A DNA stretch of 64,000 bases from assembly GCA_031213475.1 (NCBI GenBank), contig JARUPZ010000034.1, positions 3,123,114 through 3,187,113 of the forward strand. The letters run 5' to 3'. Positions within the stretch are counted from its first letter, which is position 1. Each line of letters starts with the position of its first letter. Source of the stretch: Nereocystis luetkeana (Eukaryota; Sar; Phaeophyceae; Laminariales; Laminariaceae). Below the pieces are notes generated by a model that was given only the letters and a program-made list of their open reading frames with translations, did not search any database and was not told the DNA's origin. Of the stretch, positions 1-11,269 are shown piece after piece. A program made the position numbers and the translations under genes.

Positions 1-430
1 TCGCAGACTCCAAATAATAACTGGAGTGGAAGAATAAACCACACCCTGGACAACAAACAACTGCCATTGCGATGGCAGTAGAATATAGTGCAATGGGCGA
101 GTCTATCGTAGTCGGTGAAGAGTATCGATTGTAGTGACATACTGGTACATATTTCTCATATTTATTTTGGTCGGTATTGTTTGTCGATAAGGCAGGAGTG
201 TGCTGAAGTAACTCGCTATACATGTATGATCTGCTACTTTAGATGTGGTGATATTACGGTACTATATATAGACATACCTCGTATATATATACTTCGTATA
301 TTATATATGCATAGCGTAGCGTGACCACTATGTAGTACTGCAGCCGCGCGCACACCAGGTCACAACCCAGCGCACCCAGATCCCGCCGTGAAAGAACAAC
401 AACATGGCGTGGTATCCACTTCAATTCATG
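1..430. other. No recognised feature
   Basis: AT-rich stretch with runs of TATA-like dinucleotides near 260-310. The short open frames here have no family resemblance or coding character. I see no gene or repeat. Confidence 0.5.
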
Positions 431-519
431 AATGACGGTGGTCAGCGTCCCTAGAAATCAGCGGGCTTGCCGTTGCTGCACTTGCTGCGGCACCTGCTGC
501 TGCTGTGTTAGTCATCTGT

Positions 520-745
520 GATCGGCTACACTGATGGTCGTTGTCGGCCCCAAACACGTGCTTGTCTATGGCCACAAGACCTGGTGCACTGCTGTCGACC
601 ACGAAAACGCGACCACGAAGCGAGCCTGTCATTGGCCATTGTCGGCCACGAAAACGTGGAACCGTGCTTGTCAATGGCCATTATCGACCACAACAGTCTG
701 GCAACATTGCCTATCGATATATATTGTCGGAAGGAAGTACATTTT
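520..745. repeat. Degenerate tandem repeat with CAATGGCC / GTCGGCCAC words
   Basis: Units of roughly 60-70 bp share the words GTCGGCCMC, CACGAAAACG and TGGCCATT. They repeat about three times with many substitutions. The same words return in the larger repeat block at 1290-3315, so this is probably its left edge. Overlapping open frames on both strands are a by-product of the repeat. Confidence 0.55.
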
Positions 746-1224
746 AATATTTTGGGCGATAGAGAGAGAGAACTATGCGATAGATGATGTATTACATGAA
801 AGTGCTCACCAGGTACACCCTTTTTTTTCATCACCGCTTCTACTTTCCAAGCTTGACTCGTACGCGTTGGAGGTTTTACCCTATGCGATCTTCTGGACAA
901 GCCCGTGGTCACAGGTGACTTCCCTTCTCGCCCCCGGTACGTGCATTCATATTTATCGCGCATAGGGTTCAGCATTCCCACTGCTCGTCGATTTTCATCG
1001 GTTGTGTTGCTAACTCGCGCTCTCGCGCTTTCCGCTGTTCAATTTTTATGCAAGAAAAGTCCTTACGAGTATGCACTCGGAGATGCTCGAACCCACGAAT
1101 TTGATCTTAATAGGCACGCGGACCACCTACCAAGCCACCGGGGACGCTGGCCTGAACCATAGAAAACACGTACCATATAGACCATTGCCGCTACGGCAGA
1201 CCCTAAAAAGTGCATACCGATGGA
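746..1224. other. No recognised feature
   Basis: Unique-looking sequence between two repeat blocks. Open frames overlap on both strands and none resembles a known protein. Confidence 0.4.
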
Positions 1225-1284
1225 TAATAGACTGGCTAGGCTCTGTCTATCGATAGACTGGCTACGCTCTGTCTATCGATAGAT
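1225..1284. repeat. Short tandem duplication, about 27 bp unit
   Basis: The unit GACTGGCTAxGCTCTGTCTA followed by TCGATA occurs twice in a row. The palindromic word CTATCGATAG is part of each unit and recurs through the first 3.3 kb. Confidence 0.7.
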
Positions 1285-1289
1285 GTTGC

Positions 1290-3315
1290 CACCGAACGCT
1301 CTATTTTCGGCAATGGACACAATATGCCATTGTTGTTACAATGGTGTGGCGAGGTTGTCCGTAGATGGCGGTTGTTCTGAACAGTAGATGTTGTTAAAGC
1401 AACCGCGATAGACGCTATTAGACCAATAGATCAAATCAATGTCTATCGATAGATGTTGCCGCCAACAATAGACACGCAAATATGTCCATCAAAAGCCATC
1501 GTCACCCACAACAGATTCTTGAGTGTGTTTTCACAATAGACTATTGTCTAAATCTGTTGTATATCGTGGAATGGTGTCTATATCGATGGCCGTTGTTGAC
1601 GTTTGCTTTTTGTTATGGCTCAAGCATTATGGATTAGCATTTCACATGTAGACCTCTATCGTGCAGATTCAATACCTCCGAAACTATGATACGAACGACC
1701 ACTCCATCATATGTCCTGTTCTTATTCCCCCTTCTACCTCTTATGGAAAACGCTTCTACGTTTAATGAATCAGGCTATCCCAAACTCTGATGGCCCCGCT
1801 GCAATCTCTGCGAGGCTATCTACCACTCACAACCAACAACACCCAAACAATAACACGGACTTGTTGCAACCTGATCCCCCCCCCTCTTGAGCGACAGGGT
1901 GAGCGGGCGGGTGGGAAAGTCGATCAATTGTCTGGGCGCGCTACTTACGAGATTTGCTACGAGTTCTCGTTGTTGCCGCCGCTGCCGTCTAAGCCCAAGC
2001 GGCTAGCTCTAGTGACTAGGCGCTTTCGGCTGTCGTCTGATCTCGCCTCGTCTCACGATTCTGTAAGCTTCTTAAAATTCCAAAACGCCTCCGCAAACTC
2101 CACCTCCCTACGGGAAGTTACTTTTCCCGCCAACTACAGATTCGCAACGGTGTCCATCAACAACCATCGCGACCTACCCTATTGTCTTGGGCGTCTTTCT
2201 ACAATAAACTACTCGTACCCGGTATTGCCCAGGCCTGTTGTTTATCGTGGAATGGTGTGTAATCGATGGCCGTTGTTGACTACCGCCGACATTTGCTACT
2301 ACCGCTATCAATAGATAGGCAATAGTGTCACAAATAGTCAATGCCGCCCACAATTAATTTTTGGGCGTGTTTGCACTATTGCCTAAACCTATTGTATATC
2401 GTGGAATGGTGCGTGTATTGATGGCCATTGTTGACAACCGCTGACGTTTGCTATGACTGCCAACAATAGATGGGCAGTAGTGTCCATCAATGACCATTGT
2501 CGCCCACAATATATTGTTGGGCGTGTTTTCGCAATAACTATTGCCTAAACCTGCCGGTCGCCCCGGTGGTTCAAGTGGTTAACCTCGAATTCTACTTGTT
2601 TGAGTCCTGGGTTCGAGCCCCAGGTGGGTCGGACTTTGACTTTACTTGCAAAAATAAAAATAAAAAAGGATTCAATCGTTGAGAGCGCCTTGCAGCGTGG
2701 GTAGGCACAATTCGATGCGAGTCGACGAGGGAAGAAAAGGCTGAAATCTTCTCGCGATAAAAATGAAGGCACGTACCGTAGCGGGAAGGGGGGAGAAGAG
2801 CCTGCTATGTGACCCCGGATCTGAGTTACGAGTGGGAAGGAGAGAGAGAAGAAGATGGGCGAAGATAATAAATGGGATGAGCAAAAAAAAAAAAAACTAT
2901 GGTATATTGTGGAATGGTATGTACATCGATGCCCCGCTCTTCTCAAATTATGTTGGTTGGCAATGGCCGTTGATGGATACGGTTCACCATATATTGTGTT
3001 CGGCAATGTATATCGATCGATAGAGTATCACCAGTCTATTGTCGCCCACAATATTTATCGATAGATAGCTTGCACAATGTATTGTAGCGGACAATATCTG
3101 CCACTAGATTTCCCCGAAGCACCAAGTCCACAAAGACTATCGATTGATAACTTGCAGATCTATCGTGGTCGGCAATGGCCATCGTAGACATCTCGCACAA
3201 ATCTGTTGCGGCCCGCGATGGCCGTCGATGGACACGGTGCACCATCCAGTATGTTCGACAATGTCGATTGATCGACAGTATCACCCGTCTATTGTCGCCC
3301 ACAATATATCCCCCC
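1290..3315. repeat. Degenerate ~170-bp repeat block interrupted by a SINE
   Basis: A unit containing TATCGTGGAATGGTGTGT, ATCGATGGCCGTTGTTGAC, a TGCCGCCMACAAT segment and GGGCGTGTTTTCGCAATA recurs at about 1476-1620, 2150-2290, 2330-2460, 2470-2550, 2897-3060 and 3180-3310. Copies differ by many substitutions. The SINE at 2554-2896 splits the copy that reads ATTGCCTAAACC before it and TATGGTATATTGTGGAATGG after it. Stretch 1620-2140 inside the block shows little repeat similarity and no gene. Confidence 0.65.
2554..2896 (+). mobile_element. tRNA-derived SINE, near full length
   Basis: The head looks like a tRNA: a box A-like TGGTTCAAGTGG at 2567-2578 and a box B GGTTCGAGCCC at 2610-2620, inside a T-arm that pairs CTGGG with CCCAG. 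A body of about 230 bp follows, with the landmarks GCGAGTCGACGAGGG, TCTCGCGATAAAAATGAAGG and CCCGGATCTGAGTTACGAG. It ends in an A-rich tail. This is the usual plan of a tRNA-derived SINE transcribed by RNA polymerase III and moved by a LINE. A nearly identical copy on the other strand at 9181-9518 suggests fairly recent activity. It interrupts the older repeat block at 1290-3315. Confidence 0.85.
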
Positions 3316-3324
3316 CACCCCCTA

Positions 3325-3850
3325 TTTTTTATAGGTTGGGTTGGCGTCGGTTGGCAACGACACTGTAAAGCATGCCGCTCACTACGTGAGCTAGACAACC
3401 AGGGTACCGTTTTTTTTCTTTTTTTTCTTTGGCGGTCGCTCACAGCTGGTTGTCGAGTTAGATCATTTGTGCGAGGTAAAGAACCTTTACTCCGCACAAT
3501 TGGGAATGGTCGTATCACGTAGTGTTCAAGGTAAGGCACCCAAGAGGCAGTTACATAGTACTCCCATTGCTGTCTCTGGAAATGCCTACACCGGAAATTA
3601 AATCAACTCATTGAAGCTGTCGTCCATATGCAAGTCTGCCTCAAAGGCGGTTCTTAGTAGGATGCAGCTCACCCTTCATGCGACTCGCCAGACACCTCAC
3701 GGCGCTTCGTGCTTGGTGCAAGCAATGTCTGCCTGGTCGGTGAAAACCCGACATGTTCCGTCCCGGCATTGTAGGGATGCGAGGGTCTATGGTCATACGA
3801 CTACGGCCATGCATGAGATCGAGTACATCTCTCCTATCGAGTACACCCCC
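3325..3850 (+). repeat. Repeat family G, copy 1
   Basis: Unclassified dispersed repeat of about 500-530 bp. It starts GGTTGGGTTGGCGTCGGTTGG, passes through CTCCGCACAA, CATTGCTGTCTCTGGAA and TTAGTAGGATGCAGCTCACC, and ends CTACGGCCATGCATGA followed by GAGTACA and a C-rich run. No terminal inverted repeat or protein-coding frame is evident. Related copies lie at 15735-15870, 15905-16130, 16224-16712, 27690-28450 and 54228-54690, with a short piece at 35370-35420. Confidence 0.75.
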
Positions 3851-3859
3851 TCGGGTGTT

Positions 3860-3896
3860 GTCGCCCCCCCCCCCGAGGCAAGCAACAAATAAGTAC

Positions 3897-3926
<30 letters not shown>
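3860..3926. repeat. Poly-C tract
   Basis: A run of about 28 C at the end of the tract, preceded by an 11-13 C run. It directly follows the 3' end of repeat G copy 1. Such runs are hard to sequence and their length may be inaccurate. Confidence 0.85.
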
Positions 3927-3928
<2 letters not shown>

Positions 3929-4107
3929 GGGTATTGTCGAAGCTATAGACCATTTGTGTGTCTGTTGTCCAGGGTGAGTATCCGTGCAACATACTGCTGC
4001 ACCTCAGGAAAAAGTGAAATAATAACAATAACAATACGTATCATACCAGTATACGCGTAAACCTCAAACGAGAATCACGACGGTATACCGTATGTATCAG
4101 CGTAGAC

Positions 4108-4455
4108 CGGCGCCCCTGGTGGCCTATGAAATTCGACTGCTATTACAGTAACATCAAGAGTCAAGGTCTTGAATTCGAATCCTCCCCCCGCGGCTTCTTC
4201 CTGTGTTACAATCAGTCTCAGTGCGTGTGCGCACAGTTCGACGCGAGTCGACGAGAGGAGAAAATGCTGAATGAACTCTTTCCGCGATAAAAATAAAGGC
4301 GTTTATTGTATTGGTGTTACTTGTAGAAACCTAGCAGAGGCGGGGGACGCTATGTGACGATAATGCCATATTACAAGGTTCCCCTCCGGGAAGTGCGTAG
4401 GGGAGTGGCGCAAGAAGAGCGAAATAATACTCGTATGAAATCCTGCACCTGTTTA
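4108..4455 (+). mobile_element. Degenerate SINE copy
   Basis: An old relative of the SINE at 2554. The tRNA-like head is recognisable as CCCCTGGTGGCCTATG and a box B-like AATTCGAATCC. The body keeps GACGCGAGTCGACGAGAGGAG, then CCGCGATAAAAATAAAGGCG and GCTATGTGACGATAATG. Many substitutions and no clean A tail. A short GTGAAGAACACACACGCAC word just downstream (4484-4503) matches the LINE 3' end described at 8890-8999. Confidence 0.6.
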
Positions 4456-4509
4456 GAAGTAGTAGCTGTATCCACCCACCATTAACGTGAAGAACACACA
4501 CGCACAGTT

Positions 4510-5034
4510 TTGAGGACAGACTATACTGTTTGCGGAATTAGTGTGGGATCATTACTACATGAATACCCTGGTACCATATAAATAGGGTACCGGTAAGTGG
4601 AAATTGATCCTGAACAGATGACTCGCGCGATAAGTTCAATATATGCGGCGTAAATGTAAGCACAATAAAGTTGCCTAAGGTCGAGGGTGCGACAAAATAT
4701 TTTGTGACCGGCTGAGTAAGATGCAGCAAATACAATATATATCTCCAAAAAATAAACGTTTCTTGGTGCTCAGGTAACATAAAGGTTTCACAGATAAATG
4801 CTCGAGAACAAATCGTAGTCCGAGTACTGAGAGTATTGGAGTACTGGCGGCCAAAATATTGCGAGTACTGAGAATGCCCACATACTGGGAGTAATGAGAG
4901 TATGAGCAGTACCGAACCCCGAGATCACAGGCAAGTATGTACCTGCAGTATCGAAACACTATTCCTCGCAGTGCATAATATCTCAAAATACTGCCAGTGC
5001 TAAAAGTGCTCGACTTGTTCCCAGCGAATGTAAT
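4510..5034. other. Non-coding stretch with GAGTACTG-type short repeats
   Basis: No gene is seen. From about 4815 to 4990 short words such as GAGTACTGRGAGTA recur irregularly. A loosely similar stretch at 9010-9130 follows the LINE, so this may be degraded LINE 5' sequence or an unrelated minisatellite. Confidence 0.35.
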
Positions 5035-6296
5035 TTGCTCCAACTCCTACTTGTGGGACTATCTATGAGTGTTTTGTGCCGAACAATGGGCCTGAGAATT
5101 TGTCGACACGGTGACATAAGGGGAAAAAGACAAAAAAGACGGAGGGGTCGGACCATGCGTCGGCTAGCAAAGTTTGCAGCACGCGAGGCTCGAGCGAGAC
5201 AGAAGGCGGCACTCGTGACGGTAGCGACCTACAATGTGCGTATCCTGGCTGTGAAAGGGAGGAACGGGTACGGGCGTGCCGAGTGTGTGCTGGCGAAGGC
5301 CCGACAACTGGGCTGTGACTTGGTTGGCCTGCAGGAAACAAGGAGACCAGGGAAAACCGAGTTTTCTGCAGCAGGATACCGGGTTTTCTGCTCTGGGCAA
5401 GAAGAAACGGAAGGCAAGGACTATTCGGAGTTGGTTTGGCAGTGAAGGAAACGATATGCCGTAAGGCTGTTTCCACCCACCAGTTAATTGACGAACGCCT
5501 TATGTCTATGCGCTTCGAGCTGACTGGTGAAAGCATTGCGGTCAACCTAGTTGTCGCCTATTCCCCAACGGAAGCCAACCTCAACGCACAGATGAAAGAG
5601 GAGTTTTGGAAAAAATTGGGGCACATGGTTGAGCAGATCTCGAAGAAGGAATGCCTGTTCGTACTGGTAAACGCAAACGCACGGACTGGAAAGAGGATGG
5701 AAGGGTGCGGTGACGGCAGGGTGCTTGGAACGTACGGACGTGATGAGCTCAACAGCAACGGCAAACGCCTGCTGGCATTCGCTTCAGACAATAGGCTCGC
5801 TCCCACGAACACGTTTTTTAGCGCTCGCAAGGGTGGAATATCCCATACGTTCAAAGGCATCAGCAGCCGCAACGACCAAAAACGGATTGACTGCATTCTA
5901 ACCCGCCAAGCACACCGATCTCGCGTGCATGATGTTAAGGTCCACCCCAAGCCTCCGCCCCCAGCCAAGGCGGATTCAGACCATAATATCGTATATGCAA
6001 TGGTCCGCCTCAGCGGTCGTTTCGCACCCAACAGACACGTACGAACGAAAACCAAAATTCGGCCTTTCGACCGGCAGAAGTTTCGATCCGACGGAGATTG
6101 CAGGCAGCCAGCGAGTCGTGGCGCGGATCCTTCAAAGCTGCCCTTCCTTCCCTCGCAACCGAACAGTATCTCTGAGATGGCTGAATCCTTTGCTGATGCT
6201 ATTCTTGATGCAGTAGCGAAAGACGTACCCCCCCCACCACGGCACTCACACAAACGTGGTGCGAGACCGCGGAAACCTCAGCCGCCATACAACTAG
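5035..6296 (+). pseudogene. LINE endonuclease domain, frameshifted
   Basis: The first frame (5035-5445) carries the endonuclease start VATYNVRILA and the GLQETRR motif typical of APE-type LINE endonucleases. The frame shifts near 5420-5436, where translation continues as GLAVKETICRKAV in another frame. Downstream motifs are VVAYSPTEAN, GDGRVLGTYG, ISHTFKG and DSDHNIVYAM, matching the Y-P, N-x-R, T-W/F and SDH positions of the family. The N of the usual GDFNA motif reads VLVNANART, so the aspartate is replaced. The frame ends at 6294-6296 after a C-run near 6226, a likely second frameshift. Target nicking would be its role in a live element. Confidence 0.85.
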
Positions 6297-6298
6297 CA

Positions 6299-8532
6299 TG
6301 GGATGCGAGGGAGGATGCCCGACGAGGCATGCGCATCTACAAGGACAAAGCCGCTTGGAAGACGCTGAGGATGGCTTGCGCGAATCTACGAAGGGCGATT
6401 GATGCAGCGTTGCACGCCTACTGCGAAGAGTACCTCTCTGAAACGTAGAGACTGCTCGCCGACAACGACCAGCGGGGTTTCTACAAACACCTGAAGGCCA
6501 CGGTGGGGTTGGACGGTCGAAAGGCGAGAAGCGAACAGTCCATCCGAGACGAGGAGGGCACGCTACTAAGGGACAAGGTGCGCATTCTTGAACGGTGGGC
6601 GAGGTTTTTTGGCACCCTCCTGACCACGAAGTCGTCTAAGCTTGACCCAACCATCAGCGCCCTATTTCTACAACGGCCGTTGGCACCATCGCTTGGAGAT
6701 GAACCGACCATGGATGATATGACGGCGGTAATTCGGGGTATGCCAAACTGGAAAACGGTGGGACCAGACTCCCTTCCGACTGAGTTACTGAAAATCGACC
6801 ACCCCGAGTTCATCCAGTATTTTCACAACCTACTTGTCAACGTGTGGAGAACGGGTGACGTCCCCCAGCAATGGAAAGATGCGACCATTAAGGTCCTTAA
6901 TAAAAAGAAGGATCGCTCTGATTGAAACAATTACCGAGGGATTTCGCTGGTTGCCCATTCAGGCAAAGTTTTGCTGAAAATGGTCGCGTCCCGCCTCAGT
7001 AACTACTGCGAGGCCAAAGGGATACTCCCCGAGGAACAGTGCGGCCTTCGCCCAGCACGATCAACGGTCGACATGCTGTTCGTTGTGCGCCGACTGCAAG
7101 AACTCGGACGAGCTAGAAAAATCCCCCTGTACATGTGCTTCATCGACCTGCAGAAAGCATACGACTCCGTCGACCGTGAGCTACTGTAGGTGGTGCTCGC
7201 ACGCTTCGGCGTACCAGAGAAGATGCTTACCGTTATCCGCCAGTTCCACGAAGGCATGCGAGCCCGCGTGCGTACGGATGACGGCGAGCACTCGGAATGG
7301 TTCGACGTCACTCAGGGGCTGCGGCAAGGATGTGTCTTGTCACCCCTTCTGTTCAATATCTTCTTCGCTGCTGTGATACACGCCGTGCTGATACGCTTCA
7401 GTGAAGACCCAGATATTTTGAGGGACTTGGTTCACCTCGAGGAGGACCTCGGCGAGGACGGGGTGAAGGTTGACCCACTAACTTACGTACGGAGGGCAGT
7501 GTGGGGTATGCTGTACGCGGACGATGCAGGCATTGTGTCCAAGTCGGCGGAAGGCCTTGCGAAGATGATGACCGTCGTTGTGACCGTTTTCGAAGCAGCA
7601 GGTCTCACCGTATCCAAAAAGAAGACGGACTCACCGTATCCGAAAAGAAGACGGAGACCATGCTGCCGCGGACACCGAATCAGGCACCCCGGACCTCACC
7701 GCTCGTCATCGAAGCAGCGGGACAGAGGTATAGGCAGACAATGCAGTTTTTGTACCTGGGCGACCTTGTCGTCGCAAGCGCTGACATTCTGCCAGAGATC
7801 ATGCGACGAATCCGACTCGCATGGGCATGCTACAATCGGTTTAAACGGGAACTGTACGATATGGAGGATGCCCCGCTCACTCTAAACGTGCGCATGCTAG
7901 AGGCCGAGGTGATGGAGACCCTGCTGTACGGGTGCGTGACGTAGACTCTTGGTCAGGAGCACTTCGCTGAGCTCAGAACGGCACTCCACAAACTCCTCCT
8001 ACGGATCATTGGCTTCCAGCGCCGGCAACGCACTGACCACCTCATGTCGTACGCCAAGGACCTCAAAAAGGCACAATGCGAGAGCGTTGAGACGACCATC
8101 CGCAAACGACGCCTCCTCTTTGCGGGGGTCGTACAACGGACGACCTATGAGCGGCTGACCCACCGGGTGATGTTTGGGACGATGGCTGGTGGGGAGAACC
8201 CGGGACGAGGCCGACCGGAAAAGAACTGGGCCCAATGCCTAGCAGACGACCTCAGGCTTTTTCAAGCCACCGAGGGGTCCACGGAAAGCTCCCCCCTGCT
8301 GTTCGGAGTAGAGACGTTGTTATGGCCGAGGGCGGCTAAGAAGAGCGGGAAGTGGTACAGGGGGGTCGTCGAAGCGGCAGACTGCTTCATGGCGAGGTGG
8401 CACAGGGACGAAGCACAGAAGAGCGGCTGCGCCACGCAGCAGAGGACGCCAAGAACGGCGGCAAGGGGAGGGGGGGAGGGGGGAGGGGCAGCTGTTCTGA
8501 TACAGCTGTCGACGAATGCAGAAACGAAATGA
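6299..8532 (+). pseudogene. LINE reverse transcriptase and C-terminal region, multiple stops
   Basis: In one frame the sequence reads through typical LINE reverse transcriptase motifs: [77 protein letters not shown] and the catalytic YADD at 7514-7525. In-frame stops are at 6446 (TAG), 6923 (TGA) and 7187 (TAG). A perfect-length tandem duplication of 26 bp (7604-7629 and 7630-7655, one mismatch) shifts the frame. The C-terminal part continues with METLLYGCVT, a stop at 7942, LRIIGFQRRQRTDHL and KRRLLFAGVVQR. This last region is common in Jockey/CR1/RTE-like LINEs. It is clearly a dead copy. Confidence 0.9.
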
Positions 8533-8960
8533 TAGATCGGTTCGACTAGCTCTCACAGACTTCTGCCTGTATCTCCCTCTCTTTCGTGTTGCTTCGTCCG
8601 TGCAACAGATACCTGCCCTTCCTGAGTGCGTATGCTGTCCGTCTAGCAGCCTTTCTGAAGTCCTTGCGTCGATTGCATCCTGTTTTTTTCTTCTTTTTTT
8701 CATTTCAGATTTTTTGTTTTTTTTGTTTTATTTGTCTGGTGCTCTTATTTTTCCGGTCTTGCTTGTGTTGTTGTGTTCTCGTACCCGGTACGCTGACACT
8801 TCACTTGCTCGACACTTGAATTTGCGATTTAGTTTTATTTTTGGTCTTCCTCTGTCTCACAGTCTGTGACCACAGAATCAGTATCTCTCTAGGATAGGGA
8901 ATCAGGACGGACACTGGGTGTACTGATGAAGCTGGGTAGATAGGACGATTTAATGTGAAG

Positions 8961-8999
<39 letters not shown>

Positions 9000-9000
9000 G
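8961..9000 (+). repeat. (CAA)n LINE tail
   Basis: About 13 CAA/ACA units directly after the conserved LINE end TTTAATGTGAAGA. Other copies of the same 3' end carry CA or GTAC repeats in this place, so the tail sequence varies within the family. Confidence 0.85.
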
Positions 9001-9180
9001 ACGGTCGAACTCGCAGTATCTGGAGTACAACCCCCCCGAACTACTGCGAGTGGAGTGTAGGAAGTACCTACAGCAGCATTTTCTGGAGCATACTTTGCTT
9101 TTCTCCCAAGTATTGGGAGTAGCTGTGAAATGTTGAGGTATGCACGCACGTCACACGTAGGCGCGCCCGAAAATATTTGC

Positions 9181-9518
9181 CTTTTTTTTTCTCATCCCAT
9201 TTATTATCCTCGCACATCTTCTTCTCTCTCTCCTTCCCACTTGTAACTCAGATCCGGGGTCACATAGCAGGCTCTTCTCCCCCCTTCCCGCTACGGCACG
9301 TGCCTTCATTTTTATCGCGAGAAGATTTCAGCCTTTTCTTCCCTCGTCGACTCGCATCGAATTGTGCCTACCCACGCTGCAAGGTGCTCTCAACAATTGA
9401 ATCCTTTTTTATTTTTATTTTTGCAAATAAAGTCAAAGTCCGACCCACCTGGGGCTCGAGCCCAGGACTCAAACAAGTAGAATTCGAGGTTAACCACTTG
9501 AACCACCGGGGCGGCCGG
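9181..9518 (-). mobile_element. tRNA-derived SINE, near full length, reverse orientation
   Basis: Nearly identical to the SINE at 2554-2896 but on the minus strand. The poly-A tail appears as T10 at 9181-9190, and the tRNA-like head lies at about 9440-9518 with box B as GGGCTCGAGCCC on the plus strand. The open frames predicted over it on both strands are not genes. Confidence 0.85.
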
Positions 9519-10066
9519 CTTCTGCCTTGGGTAAAGCACACACAACTTGTATTTATCATACGCTCAGAAAAGCAAGGTGGATGTACTCGTACAAAAAATG
9601 TCAAAAGTGAAAATAGAATAAAATATGTGGATGGTGCGAGTCGAACCTCCGTTTTTTTTTTATCGACAGCAGTACGATACCTATGCTTGAGCAGTGCTCG
9701 TACACCTGGCACGTTGTGTTTTTTACGGCATCTAAAACAAATTCCAGGATCTCCTGGAGCAGTAGTAGAGTGGCTTGTACAGGTACGACTGCAGTACTGC
9801 TGTAAAATATAAAATACCAAGTGGTCTAATGCCTGATGAAGATACGCGTGCTGCGACAGAGGAACGTACGTGTACTGATCCCCTTTCAGTATGGCACACT
9901 GCAGTCAGTAATTACTGTCAGTAGGTTTTGTACGAACGCTGCTGTACACGATGCTTATACTAACGATTTGGTTTTGTTGCACTCAAGTCGACGAACATAT
10001 CGGGGATGATCGGTACCGAGCAAAAAATGCCGCACACATTGCGGAAGGGGGTAGGTTTAGCACTCT
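9519..10066. other. No recognised feature
   Basis: Between the SINE and the inverted repeat with TTAGGG units I see no gene. The only notable word is GTACTGCTGTA at 9794-9804, one of the dispersed TA-bounded motifs. Confidence 0.4.
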
Positions 10067-10352
10067 GGGAGAAGGGATCTTTAGGGATGTTTTTGACTTG
10101 AAAAATGCGTAGCGTGGTCTGCACTTCGGAATCGTCGTCCGCAACTGAGAAATTTCCTGGTTTGATGTAAACGCGGCGCAGCCGCGTTTATGGCGAGTTT
10201 TGGCCCGTTTTGGCTGCGGTTTGGGGTCAGGGTTAGGGTTAGGGTTAGGGTTAGAGTCAGGGGTTGGGTTGGGTCTTCGCCCGTACCTTGATCCCAACAG
10301 GAACCAAAACACCTGAACAGCCTACCAACCTAAAGATCCCTTCTCCCAGGTT
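10067..10352. repeat. 22-bp inverted repeats enclosing a telomere-like tract
   Basis: TGGGAGAAGGGATCTTTAGG at about 10067-10088 is repeated in inverted orientation at about 10331-10351. The roughly 240 bp between them contain a run of TTAGGG units. Whether this is a small transposon with terminal inverted repeats or a rearrangement scar is not clear. There is no obvious target duplication. Confidence 0.65.
10224..10256 (+). repeat. Interstitial telomere-like (TTAGGG)n
   Basis: About four consecutive GGGTTA units flanked by degenerate GGGTCA and GGGTTGG units. This is too short for a telomere and sits inside the window. It matches the TTAGGG telomere type used by many eukaryotes. Confidence 0.8.
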
Positions 10353-11269
10353 GTTAAAGGTCCTCGCGGAAGGTACGCGTGCATAGACCAATGCCGCCGA
10401 CAACAACAACGAACACTACAGCAGTAGTACTGAGCGCACAGCGCGGATTTTCCACATGCGCATAGTACCCTGCTTGCTGCTGCTGTGGGCGCCCTGTGCT
10501 GAGCACAGCTGGAGCAGTGGCAATGTTGGATCGCACACAGCAATATGCGCGGTGCGATCGTCAATACGCGCAAGGTGTGCGCACTGCTGCTGCTGCTGGG
10601 CAGCAGGGTTGTGGTGCTGTAGGAAGCTGGAGGTAAGCACGCTTTGTGGACTGTTGCTATTGTGGTCTGCGCGGTGGTCCGTTCTCCGTGCAACAACACA
10701 AAAAATGTACAGGGATATAAAAAAGCCAGCCTGGGTACATACGTATGAAAAATAATCTGGCAGACGGTGGAATACTCCGACAAACACATCCAGCCACAGC
10801 AGCACTGCGCACATGGGTGTGTCGCACACGCACGGCGTGTGGGCGGCAGCGTTGGAACGATGGGATATGTGCATGCCTTGTCTGTTATGTACCTGGTATA
10901 TGTCTGAGCTGTGTGCTCACAGCTCATGAGAGCCTAGGGGAGAAAATAGACAGCATTTACCGATACGTACGTACCTGGTACAAAATAAGGCTTCTCGTAC
11001 TGAAACCAGGGAAATAGTCTTATCCACTCCCGCCGGAAAAAACTTTGGGCGCCCGCCACGCGCTCCAGAGTGCACGGATGGTGCCGAGACCTCGACCAAT
11101 GTGTCCGGCCGGGCTTCATGTGTCCGAGTACTTAGTGCTTTAGCGAAAAGTGCTCGTACGGAGAGAAAAATGGCAAAAGTGCGAAAAATTGACAAACATT
11201 CGTAAACGTATATATCTGGTATGATTTACGAATGGGAGGCAGCTGGAGAAATAGACCGCAACATATATT
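10353..11269. other. No recognised gene; GCAGCA-rich
   Basis: From 10385 to 10700 the sequence is rich in GCTGCT and GCGC words and gives overlapping open frames on both strands. None resembles a known protein. I see no splice-supported exon. Confidence 0.4.

Larger units (their letters stand above)
5035..8999 (+). mobile_element. Non-LTR retrotransposon (LINE), inactive
   Basis: The order is an apurinic/apyrimidinic-type endonuclease (from about 5200), a reverse transcriptase (about 6500-7640), a C-terminal region (about 7660-8530), then a T-rich 3' UTR and a (CAA)n tail at 8961-9000. A simple-repeat tail fits RTE- or Jockey-like LINEs rather than poly-A L1. The coding region is broken by two frameshifts, in-frame stops and a 26-bp tandem duplication, so it cannot be translated as one protein. 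The 3' UTR defines a family whose 5'-truncated ends recur at 12003, 39080, 55820, 56672 and 56868. The clade assignment is tentative. Confidence 0.85.

Noticed and set aside
2554-2630. Possible genuine tRNA gene
   Set aside because: It is the head of a SINE that recurs at 9181 and elsewhere with the same body and A tail.
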